DNA from: Lachnospiraceae bacterium
GTDB taxonomy: Bacteria; Bacillota_A; Clostridia; Lachnospirales; Lachnospiraceae
Length of the DNA stretch: 5,237 nucleotides
Assembly (NCBI GenBank): GCA_009774655.1
Contig: VSOD01000310.1
Span: 1-5,237, forward strand
Direction of reading: 5' to 3'
Shown: in pieces, positions 1 through 5,235 of the stretch
Position numbering within the stretch: the first letter of the stretch is position 1
Layout of the letters: each line of letters begins with the position of its first letter
The notes under the pieces: generated by a model
Seen by the model: only the letters and a program-made list of their open reading frames with translations
Databases searched by the model: none
What the model was told of the DNA's origin: nothing
Position numbers and translations under genes: made by a program

Positions 1-2
1 AA

Positions 3-83
3 ATCACCCTGATTTCCCCCACAGAAAACCGTGAGGGTGGTAGGAATGTTGGGTCTGGTCGAGTGGCTGCTATCATCGAGTAA
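3..83 (+). CDS. C-terminal end of an upstream gene (partial)
   Basis: An open frame enters from the left edge and stops at TAA (81-83), giving 26 residues ending in GGRNVGSGRVAAIIE. The N-S-G-x-V pattern followed by a short hydrophobic end resembles the closing strand of glycine-rich secreted or surface proteins of Clostridia, but 26 residues are too few to assign a family. The gene reads in the same direction as the two-component module but is separated from it by more than 200 bases with candidate promoters, so it is probably a separate transcription unit. No clear terminator hairpin follows its stop. It could also be a chance open frame, since all support is the coherent reading frame and the Gly-rich tail. 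Confidence 0.4.
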   Translation: MTLISPTENREGGRNVGSGRVAAIIE

Positions 84-149
84 TTATTAGAATATTTACG
101 GATTTACCGCAGAACAGATACTTATCACTTATAAATCTATCTCTAATTT

Positions 150-178
150 TTGACAGCGAATACATATCTTTTTATTCT
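150..178 (+). promoter_or_regulatory. Candidate sigma-A promoter P1 of the two-component/ABC operon
   Basis: A perfect -35 hexamer TTGACA (150-155) is followed after exactly 17 bases by TATTCT (173-178), which keeps the important T, A and final T of the -10 consensus. Transcription would start near 185 and give an untranslated leader of about 110 bases before the response regulator start. The surrounding DNA is AT-rich and non-coding. The role is inferred from motif and spacing only. Confidence 0.5.
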
Positions 179-224
179 TATCCGAGTTCATTTATTATCC
201 CCATCTTCGTAAAAACACACCATC

Positions 225-242
225 TTCATACGAAATTCATAC
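225..242 (+). promoter_or_regulatory. Tandem TTCATAC half-sites, putative response-regulator operator
   Basis: Two identical 7-mers TTCATAC (225-231 and 236-242) lie in direct orientation with an 11-bp period, one helical turn. OmpR/PhoB-type regulators bind as head-to-tail dimers to direct half-sites spaced 10-11 bp, so the arrangement fits the regulator encoded just downstream. The pair sits immediately upstream of the extended -10 at 248-256 and covers its -35 region, where no good -35 hexamer exists. This is the layout of an activator-dependent promoter. A weaker related copy CCATCTTCGTA at 201-211 resembles CCATCTTCATA at 220-230. Binding by this regulator is inference. Confidence 0.4.
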
Positions 243-247
243 CATTG

Positions 248-256
248 TGCTACAAT
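248..256 (+). promoter_or_regulatory. Candidate extended -10 promoter P2
   Basis: TGcTACAAT is an extended -10 element (TG at 248-249, TACAAT at 251-256). A 17-base spacer would place the -35 hexamer at 228-233 (ATACGA), which does not resemble TTGACA, so this promoter would rely on the extended -10 or on an activator at the adjacent tandem repeats. Start of transcription would be near 263, about 33 bases before the response regulator ATG. Confidence 0.4.
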
Positions 257-295
257 AAACCATGTAAAGTACAAGACAGGAGCAAAATAAGAGAC

Positions 296-949
296 ATGAA
301 CATTTTATTTCTGGAAGACGAACCGACCATAAGAGAAGTCCTGACGGAGTATATGAAAATGCAGAATTATAACGTCACATGTGCTGAGGACGGCGGGCAG
401 GCGTTAGAACTTCTTGCAAAGAAGCGATTTGACATGGCAGTACTGGATATTATGGTGCCGAAGGTAAACGGTTTGGATGTTCTGCAATATATCAAGGAAC
501 ATCAGCCGGAAACGGCAACGATTATACTCACGGCGCTGGATGATGAGAAGACGCAGGTACAGGCGTTTAATTCTTATGCGGATGATTACGTGATCAAACC
601 GGTATCGCCTATCATTCTGTTGAAGCGGATGGAGACGATTCTGAGACGTGTAAAAAGGCTTAAGCCACAGCAGGAAAAGGGGCTTGTCATTCATGACGAC
701 GCTTATCAGGCTTTTTATGACGGAAAGTCTTTAGAACTTACACTGAGCGAGTTTTTGCTATTACAGATTCTTATGAAAGAGCCAAAGCGGGCTTTCACGA
801 GGGAGCAGCTGATTCTGGGAATTTATAACGAAGATTATGTGGGCAATGACAGAATCATTGATGCGCATGTTAAGAATCTGCGCAAGAAGCTGCCGGAAGA
901 TTGTATCAAAACGGTAATCGGCGTGGGATATCAGTTTCGGGAGGAGTAA
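296..949 (+). CDS. OmpR/PhoB-family response regulator
   Basis: This 217-residue cytoplasmic protein is a two-component transcription regulator, the expected partner of the histidine kinase that follows. Residues 1-115 form the receiver domain: acidic pair Glu7-Asp8, phosphoacceptor Asp51 in AVLDIMVP, Thr79 in IILTALDD, Tyr98, and Lys101-Pro102 in YVIKPVSP. Residues from about 125 to 217 form a winged-helix DNA-binding domain, recognised by LTLSEFLLLQIL, FTREQL, the recognition-helix region DRIIDAHVKNLRKKL, and the closing VIGVGYQF. Length is normal and all phosphorelay residues are intact. The ATG at 296 is chosen because the receiver fold begins right there (MNILFLEDE). An AGGAG lies at 278-282, a rather long 13 bases upstream, so translation may be modest. 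A TTG at 245 in the same frame would add 17 residues unlike a receiver start. The gene ends 2 bases before the kinase start, so the two are translationally coupled. Targets are probably its own promoter and the ABC genes, which is inference. Confidence 0.95.
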   Translation: MNILFLEDEPTIREVLTEYMKMQNYNVTCAEDGGQALELLAKKRFDMAVLDIMVPKVNGLDVLQYIKEHQPETATIILTALDDEKTQVQAFNSYADDYVIKPVSPIILLKRMETILRRVKRLKPQQEKGLVIHDDAYQAFYDGKSLELTLSEFLLLQILMKEPKRAFTREQLILGIYNEDYVGNDRIIDAHVKNLRKKLPEDCIKTVIGVGYQFREE

Positions 950-951
950 GC

Positions 952-2553
952 ATGGGACTTAGAAAGAAGACGTTTCTATACAGTGTAGTACTGGCAGTGA
1001 TTATGATTGCTTTTATCATAGGGTATTTCGTATTAATGCTGCCGTCGTTGTATGTGGATTATGTGATGAACAGCAATTTGGAATCAGTCGTGGAGATTCA
1101 GCGGGGTTATATGGAACAGAGAAGCTATGATCATCTGACGGTTAAGAATCCGTCGTCAGTTTATACAATGGAAATTCCGAATACGGGCAACGAGGTCTAT
1201 ATAGCGGGAAAGTTTTTCAAGCTGACAATTATCGTACAGGACGAAGAATTGCTGAACCTTCTGGACCGCGCCAGAATGATGATAGAAGAAGGAGGCTTGG
1301 AGAAAGAGGTAGAAAGCAGCGATTCAGAGAAAGACTTGGCGGAGTTTGTCGGACAGTGGCAGAACAAATTTAAGGATATATTTGCAGGGCAGAATCTCAT
1401 TTCCGAGGATGCGCCGATTAAGGTCCGCCTGGAACAGAAAGGGCAGAGCGGAGATCAGATCTATCAGGGTGAATATGCTAATATGCATATGATATCCGGC
1501 GATACCATTGTATATGAGGCGGGGGTGTCGGACGGCAATTACAGCTATACTACTTATATTGCTATGAGCCGTACACAAGACGCTTTCGTCATTACGGTGC
1601 TGCCGACGATGACGCCGCAGATGGAAGAGATCACGCCGATTGTTATGGGGAGTCTGCCGATGATTGCTGCGGTTATTTTTCTGGTGGTGCTGGTTTCATC
1701 AATATTCTTTTCGGGAAAAATTGTGAATCCGATTATCAGTCTTGCTAATCATGCGGAGAATGCGGGGATAGCGGAACGCTTTGATCCCGGTGAATTTGCC
1801 TTTTCGTCAGACAGTAAGGATGAGATTGGTATTTTAGGGCGGAACCTGCATGAATTATACGGGAAACTGCATGACAATTACGAGGAGTTGGAGCGCAAAA
1901 ACTGCCTGCTGGAAGAAGAAAATGAACGGCAGGAAGTATTCCTGAGGGCATCTTCCCATCAGTTAAAGACCCCTATCGCGGCGGCGCTTCTTCTGGTGGA
2001 AGGAATGATGAATGAAGTCGGGAAGTATAAGGACACGAAGATATATCTGCCGGAGGTGAAGAAGCAGCTTTTATCCATGAGAAAGATTGTGGAGGATATT
2101 TTGTATCTGAACTATCATGCGGAGAATATACAGCAGGAGGAAGTGGCGGTTGCAACACTGGTGCGGGAACTTGCAGGAGATTATGCGGTACAGGCGGAGG
2201 ATAAAGGTCTGCAGATGGTGATTGAAGGAAACGGTGTTGTTTTTGCAGACAGAGAGATGTTAAAGAAGATTATTGACAATTTATTGTCCAATGCCGTCTG
2301 GTATACACCGAAGGGGCAGCAGATTAACGCAGAAATCAGCAGTACAGAATTGTGTATCACTAATTATGGTGTAACAATAGACGATAAGCTGCTCCCAAAT
2401 GTCTTGAAACCCTTTGTCAGCAGTGACGGAAGAGGGAAGGGAAAAGGATTGGGATTATATGTGGCGGCTTACTATAGCAGACTTATGGGATATGGGATGA
2501 AAGTTGATAATATTGAAAATGGCGTGCAGGTAAAGCTGTCTTTTGAAAAGTGA
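952..2553 (+). CDS. Membrane sensor histidine kinase (HAMP, HisKA, HATPase_c)
   Basis: This 533-residue inner-membrane kinase should autophosphorylate on His336 and pass the phosphate to Asp51 of the preceding regulator. The order is: TM1 about 9-31; an extracytoplasmic region about 33-231 without cysteines and without a fold I recognise; TM2 about 232-257; a HAMP-like linker from IVNPI (Asn259-Pro260) through DEIG (290-293); a charged coiled coil about 300-330; the H-box SSHQLKTP with His336; an N-box DNLLSNAVWYTP with Asn443 and Asn447; and the G2 box GRGKGKGLGLY (493-503). The G1 box is atypical: ITNYG (Asn471, Gly473) stands where many kinases have DxGxG, a variant common in some Firmicute kinases, so activity is probably intact. 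GGGAGGAG at 939-946 sets the start at ATG 952, just past the regulator stop. The large outer domain argues for direct sensing of an external ligand, unlike Bce-type kinases that sense through their transporter. Ligand unknown. Confidence 0.93.
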   Translation: MGLRKKTFLYSVVLAVIMIAFIIGYFVLMLPSLYVDYVMNSNLESVVEIQRGYMEQRSYDHLTVKNPSSVYTMEIPNTGNEVYIAGKFFKLTIIVQDEELLNLLDRARMMIEEGGLEKEVESSDSEKDLAEFVGQWQNKFKDIFAGQNLISEDAPIKVRLEQKGQSGDQIYQGEYANMHMISGDTIVYEAGVSDGNYSYTTYIAMSRTQDAFVITVLPTMTPQMEEITPIVMGSLPMIAAVIFLVVLVSSIFFSGKIVNPIISLANHAENAGIAERFDPGEFAFSSDSKDEIGILGRNLHELYGKLHDNYEELERKNCLLEEENERQEVFLRASSHQLKTPIAAALLLVEGMMNEVGKYKDTKIYLPEVKKQLLSMRKIVEDILYLNYHAENIQQEEVAVATLVRELAGDYAVQAEDKGLQMVIEGNGVVFADREMLKKIIDNLLSNAVWYTPKGQQINAEISSTELCITNYGVTIDDKLLPNVLKPFVSSDGRGKGKGLGLYVAAYYSRLMGYGMKVDNIENGVQVKLSFEK

Positions 2554-2580
2554 GCAGCGCATGAAAAACGGGCAGTAGAT

Positions 2581-2592
2581 ACAGCGTAGAAA
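2581..2592 (+). repeat. Leader repeat copy 1 (ACAGCGTAGAAA) before the ABC ATPase
   Basis: ACAGCGTAGAAA starts 22 bases before the ATPase ATG and runs directly into its GAGG ribosome-binding site. The same 12-mer occurs at 3502-3513, 23 bases before the permease start, also joined to GAGG. A repeat of this length at the same place in two neighbouring leaders is unlikely by chance. It could be a shared translation-control element or a trace of local duplication. The function is unknown. Confidence 0.55.
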
Positions 2593-2602
2593 GAGGTGCA
2601 AT

Positions 2603-3487
2603 ATGTTACTTACAATCAAACAATTACAGGTAAAATATGGAAAACAGACGGCGCTGCAGATTAACAGTCCGATTAGCTTTGAAAAAGGAGAGCGTATCGG
2701 GGTAATCGGTGCCAACGGCGCAGGCAAGACAACGCTTGTCAAAGCGATATTAGGGCTGACGGCTTATGGGGGCAGGATTGTGACCGAGTTAAAGCCGGAG
2801 CAGATGGCGGCGCATATGCAGAACAACGCGTATGTGACGACCATGCCGGTGAAACGGATTATGGAGATGATTCTGGACACGAAGATCAAAGAGAACAAAG
2901 AGCTGCAGGAGTTGATTGCCTTCTTTGAATTCGAAGGATGCCTGTCTAAACGATACAATGCGCTTTCGGGCGGACAGAAGCAGAAGTTTACCATCATTAT
3001 GATTATGATGCAGAAGGCGGAACTGACCTTTTATGATGAGGTCACGTCGGGTCTGGATTTTGAGACAAGACAGAAACTGATGGAAAAGATGGTCGAATGG
3101 TATCGGGATAAAGAAGAATCATTGATTATCGTGTCCCATTATTATGAAGAACTGGAACAGTTGGCGGATAAGATATTGCTGTTGGATCAAGGAAAAGTAG
3201 TTGCTTTCGGCAGGACTGAGGAACTGTTTAAGACATACTGCGGTAATGCGATTTTTATTCTGGATAATAATCAGGTAAACGGCGGTCTGACGAAGGGCTT
3301 TCGCACTTTGAAATCTCCGAATCATCTGATTGCGTTATCCTGCCGCGATAGGGAGGAAGAGAGAGAGCTGCTGTCGATTCTGATGGACAATAATGTGAAT
3401 TTTAAACGGAGTAACTCGGATATAGAGATTATGTCGATTAACGCCAGAGAGCAGTTCTATGCGAAGCATGAGAAACAGAAAAATTAA
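2603..3487 (+). CDS. ABC transporter ATP-binding protein (CcmA-like, ABC-2 type)
   Basis: This 294-residue cytoplasmic ATPase should power export through the membrane protein encoded just downstream. All nucleotide-binding motifs are intact: Walker A GANGAGKT (36-43), Q-loop Gln73, signature LSGGQ (121-125), Walker B ending in Asp145-Glu146, D-loop SGLD (149-152), and switch His179 in IVSHYYEEL. After about residue 205 a tail of roughly 90 residues matches the layout of the DUF4162-type C-terminal domain common in drug and peptide exporter ATPases. The ATG at 2603 follows AGAGGTG with correct spacing, and the reading is colinear with the family from LLTIKQLQVKYG. A 49-base gap separates it from the kinase gene and holds no terminator, so it is read from the same transcript. 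Family alternatives include bacitracin/lantibiotic-type exporters (BcrA-like) and Na+ exporters (NatA-like); the sequence does not decide between them. Confidence 0.93.
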   Translation: MLLTIKQLQVKYGKQTALQINSPISFEKGERIGVIGANGAGKTTLVKAILGLTAYGGRIVTELKPEQMAAHMQNNAYVTTMPVKRIMEMILDTKIKENKELQELIAFFEFEGCLSKRYNALSGGQKQKFTIIMIMMQKAELTFYDEVTSGLDFETRQKLMEKMVEWYRDKEESLIIVSHYYEELEQLADKILLLDQGKVVAFGRTEELFKTYCGNAIFILDNNQVNGGLTKGFRTLKSPNHLIALSCRDREEERELLSILMDNNVNFKRSNSDIEIMSINAREQFYAKHEKQKN

Positions 3488-3501
3488 AAACGACGCCGAA
3501 A

Positions 3502-3513
3502 ACAGCGTAGAAA
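3502..3513 (+). repeat. Leader repeat copy 2 (ACAGCGTAGAAA) before the permease
   Basis: This is the second copy of the 12-mer at 2581-2592. Here it is followed by TGAGG (3514-3518), the ribosome-binding site that selects ATG 3525. One base (T) separates the repeat from GAGG, against none in copy 1. The copy lies in the 37-base gap between ATPase stop and permease start. It supports the 3525 start, because both ABC genes then carry the same leader at nearly the same distance. Confidence 0.55.
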
Positions 3514-3524
3514 TGAGGAAAAAG

Positions 3525-4295
3525 ATGAAACAGAAAAAATGTAATATGAACATGGTTTTATATGAACTTCGCAATATCAACGGTAATTTTATGACACATT
3601 TCTTCGGAATCGTGTTTCCGAATATGATGACAATGATTTTCTCGAGAACGATCGGTGCACAGGTGCCCGAAGCGGCGAGGGATAATGTAATCGTCTCCAT
3701 TATGCTGAGTATGTCGCTTGTTATTCCGATGTCCATTATGTTTATCGGATATGGCGCACTGTACTCGCAGGAAGTGGAACGTGAGGTGCCTCTCCGAATG
3801 CGTTTGTTCGGTTTCCATGAGAGAAGTCTTTTGATGGCGAAGATTATTGCGCATATGATTTTTATGACGATTGCGTTTGCAATTTACGCAGTGTTCCAAG
3901 TATTTACAATGGATATTCCGAAACCGGCGGTGTCGTCTGTAATCTGTCTGTTGGTATCGCTTTATCTGATCGGAATTATCCTTTTGGTGATTGCGCATTC
4001 ACTTGCAAATATTTTTCGCAAATTCGGCGTTACATTCGGGATTACGATGGCTGTCTATTTTACGTTGATGATGCTGACAGGTATGATGGGAATTTCCACA
4101 GAACAGCTTCCGCAGGCATTGCAGAAGGCGGCGGCAACCTTACCGATGACTTATGTGAGCAATGATTTTGCCGATTTTTGGACGGGTGGTTCCTATAATT
4201 TTATGCCGTTCATACAGTCCTTTATCTTCTTTGGCGCAGTATCAGGCATTTTGCTGATGTATGCGCAGTACCGGGACAGAAGAGTGATCAAGTAG
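3525..4295 (+). CDS. ABC-2-type transporter permease
   Basis: This 256-residue integral membrane protein is the transmembrane partner of the preceding ATPase and probably works as a homodimer, since only one permease is present. Hydrophobic segments lie at about 24-40, 56-79, 103-126, 135-160, 168-189 and 228-250. That six-TM layout, with a polar N-terminus and a short basic C-terminus (YRDRRVIK), is usual for ABC-2 permeases. Between TM2 and TM3 the stretch YSQEVEREVPLRMRLFG (80-96) matches the conserved E-x-E-R-E cytoplasmic coupling region of the family. Methionine is unusually frequent, about one residue in ten, including LMMLTGMMG in TM5. ATG 3525 is preferred: GAGG stands 6 bases upstream, while the ATG at 3459 overlaps the ATPase, lacks a good site and would add a 22-residue charged extension. 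The substrate is unknown; an antimicrobial peptide or drug is plausible because a dedicated sensor system is encoded upstream. Confidence 0.9.
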   Translation: MKQKKCNMNMVLYELRNINGNFMTHFFGIVFPNMMTMIFSRTIGAQVPEAARDNVIVSIMLSMSLVIPMSIMFIGYGALYSQEVEREVPLRMRLFGFHERSLLMAKIIAHMIFMTIAFAIYAVFQVFTMDIPKPAVSSVICLLVSLYLIGIILLVIAHSLANIFRKFGVTFGITMAVYFTLMMLTGMMGISTEQLPQALQKAAATLPMTYVSNDFADFWTGGSYNFMPFIQSFIFFGAVSGILLMYAQYRDRRVIK

Positions 4296-4376
4296 GAAGG
4301 TATGTGCTAAAAACAGGTTATACTATGGAACAATATCGTTATTCGGTTTCCTGGAAAAAGATGCGTTCCGATATTC

Positions 4377-4401
4377 AGAGGGTGTCATGCCCTCTTTTTT
4401 T
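4377..4401 (+). terminator. Rho-independent terminator of the operon
   Basis: AGAGGG (4377-4382) pairs with CCCTCT (4390-4395) around a 7-base loop, and a run of seven T (4395-4401) follows. It sits 82 bases after the permease stop, with no credible gene between, and closes the regulator-kinase-ATPase-permease transcript. The intervening stretch also contains a small palindrome TTTCC-T-GGAAA (4347-4357) of no obvious role. Confidence 0.85.
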
Positions 4402-4423
4402 GAATAATTTTAAGAAATATTTC

Positions 4424-4666
4424 TCATCCTGAAAACCGGAAGACCATGCCACTTCGTTGTTCAAACAGCTCATAGAGGTTCTTAGAATCCTTTTCAGTAA
4501 GTTTATAATTCAGCCATTCATCAAGGGTGAGGGTTTGATAGTTACCGATCCTTTTCCTGTATTTTGTAAGATCCCTGAGGCTGTCGCTCTGGTTCTCAAA
4601 GTTACGCATCAGGTCAGGTATCCTGATATATTGTAGGGATAGACCGCGGATATCTTGTGAGCGGTG
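4424..4666 (-). pseudogene. istB: Remnant of IS21-family istB (transposition ATPase), both ends lost
   Basis: The minus strand is open from 4666 to the TGA at 4426-4424. Its product carries the middle of an IstB helper ATPase: YIRIPDLMRNF corresponds to the family's YIRLPDLL segment. TLTLDEWL is the Walker B region (LLILDEWL in intact proteins), and EKDSKNLYELFEQRSG fits the following helix (D/E-rich, then LLEIIEERY). The N-terminal half with Walker A is absent, because the frame is closed by a stop at 4667-4669. The C-terminal sensor and arginine-rich part is also missing: similarity is lost after EQRSG and a stop follows within a few codons. An ATG at 4609 could start a 61-residue peptide, but no functional ATPase could result. 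No istA or IS21 ends are visible. The remnant lies convergent to the operon, just past its terminator. The assignment is from memory of family motifs. Confidence 0.6.
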
Positions 4667-4997
4667 TCAAAACAGAAAATGGACGATTCATTCTACCGTC
4701 GGTAGGAGTACCAGACGAATTACTTGATGACATTCAACTGAAACTATTTCAATACTGCAACAAAATTGAACCCCGCTATATTCCAAAGATTGAGAGTGTG
4801 GAATATCAAGGGATAAACTTGGTATATCTGAAATGTGCAGCGGGTGATGCGGGACCATATCAGGCACCTGTAGATGTTTATTCTAAAAAGGAAACAGGGA
4901 AAGTAACAGCTCATTGATTGAAGAACTTAATGTACGTTCTTTGGAGTACTTATTAGAATCCGAGGAAGTACAGAAGAGAATCTGTTGGCAAAGGTAA
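4657..4997 (+). pseudogene. Fragment of an AlbA_2/Schlafen-type ATP-binding protein gene, frameshifted
   Basis: Frame one (4657-4917, nominal GTG start) encodes ENGRFILPSVGVPDELLDD, then IPKIESVEYQGINLVYLKC, then AGPYQAPVDVYSKK. This matches the end of the AlbA_2 (divergent AAA_4) domain found in proteins annotated as ATP-binding or RecG-like helicases in Lachnospiraceae. After VYSKKETGK similarity stops, and a different frame (about 4905-4997) continues with SSLIEELNVRSLEYLL, which fits a more C-terminal part of the same family. I read this as an internal deletion joined out of frame near 4896-4907. Both the N-terminus and the large C-terminus are absent; a full-length member has several hundred residues. 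The upstream join with the istB remnant falls near 4655-4672. There is no convincing ribosome-binding site before GTG 4657. Family assignment rests on recalled motifs, so identity is moderately sure and decay is very likely. Confidence 0.6.
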
Positions 4998-5143
4998 AGC
5001 GTTCCGGAGAACATTTTGAAGAAGGGAAATATCGTGAGGCGGATAAGATGGTTTCTGATTTGAGAGGAAAGTATGGGTTAAAGACAGGTAACTTGTTAAG
5101 TATTCTCTTTATATGTATCTTACACCACTTTACAAGTTTTTAA
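4970..5143 (+). pseudogene. Short reading-frame remnant, antitoxin-tail-like
   Basis: A frame open from 4931 to TAA (5141-5143), distinct from the two before it, encodes TEENLLAKVKRSGEHFEEG, then KYREADKMVSDLRGKYGL. The charged, helical composition and the ending (E-G-K-x-R-E-A-D, then L-R-x-K-Y-G-L) recall the C-terminal tails of type II antitoxins (Phd/YefM or RelB kinds). The resemblance is weak, and no N-terminal DNA-binding part, start codon or toxin gene is present. The last 17 or so codons (LLSILFICILHHFTSF) are hydrophobic and probably read-through of non-coding DNA. It may be another fragment of the decayed locus or simply an open frame. Confidence 0.3.
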
Positions 5144-5173
5144 CAAAAGTGCCGTATGATGCACTTTGGTGTA
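5121..5173. repeat. Nested inverted repeats, left part of the right-end hairpin cluster
   Basis: TACACCA (5121-5127) pairs with TGGTGTA (5167-5173). Inside it AAAGTGC (5146-5152) pairs with GCACTTT (5161-5167) around an 8-base loop. The inner hairpin abuts the outer stem, so both could form together in single-stranded DNA or RNA. The outer right arm overlaps, by 5170-5173, the left arm of the longer 16-bp repeat that follows, so this fold competes with that one. There is no T-run, so it is not a simple terminator. Confidence 0.5.
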
Positions 5174-5235
5174 TAATAAGTTTGCTAACAATAAACACGA
5201 AAGTGAGTGACCTCATACGGCAAACTTATTATACA
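5170..5235. repeat. Perfect 16-bp inverted repeat around a 34-base loop
   Basis: TGTATAATAAGTTTGC (5170-5185) is the exact reverse complement of 5220-5235; beyond one mismatch an eighteenth base also pairs. The 34-base loop holds CACGAAAGTG (5196-5205), a 3-bp stem with a GNRA-type GAAA loop. A second pairing, GCCGTATGA (5151-5159) with TCATACGGC (5213-5221), shares two bases with the right arm. Each arm contains TATAAT, on the plus strand at 5172-5177 and on the minus strand at 5233-5228, so two -10 elements face each other. No good -35 stands at the right distance for the plus copy, and the minus copy's -35 would lie outside the window. It could be an insertion-sequence end, a regulator site or a structured leader. 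Confidence 0.6.

Noticed and set aside
245..295. Upstream TTG start extending the response regulator by 17 residues
   Set aside because: It overlaps the putative -10 element, lacks a ribosome-binding site, and the extension does not belong to the receiver fold that starts at MNILFLEDE.
404..694. Minus-strand open frame opposite the response regulator
   Set aside because: It lies wholly inside a well-supported gene, has a low-complexity Arg/Leu-rich product and no family motif; it is an antisense shadow.
2561..2578. Five-codon leader peptide (ATG to TAG) between kinase and ATPase genes
   Set aside because: It has no ribosome-binding site and no regulatory codons or hairpins nearby; a frame this short is expected by chance.
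3459..3524. Upstream ATG extending the permease by 22 residues into the ATPase gene
   Set aside because: The ribosome-binding site TGAGG at 3514-3518 points to ATG 3525, and the added residues are highly charged with no family counterpart.
3335..3998. Minus-strand open frames of 133 and 146 codons opposite the ABC genes
   Set aside because: They are fully antisense to conserved genes, and their His/Arg-rich or Ile/Phe-rich products are typical of reverse reading of membrane-protein codons.
4413..4424. Perfect 12-bp palindrome AGAAATATTTCT after the terminator
   Set aside because: AT-rich self-complementary sequence of this length is common in such DNA, and no promoter or gene start lies next to it.
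4325..4432. Possible 35-residue protein beginning MEQYRYSVSWKK
   Set aside because: Its frame runs straight through the operon terminator and has no ribosome-binding site, so it is unlikely to be translated.
5170..5235. Phase-variable invertible promoter
   Set aside because: The DNA between the repeats is only 34 bases, far shorter than typical invertible promoter segments, and no recombinase gene is in view.
5121..5235. CRISPR array or rho-independent terminator
   Set aside because: The repeats are inverted, not regularly spaced direct copies, and no T-run follows any of the stems.
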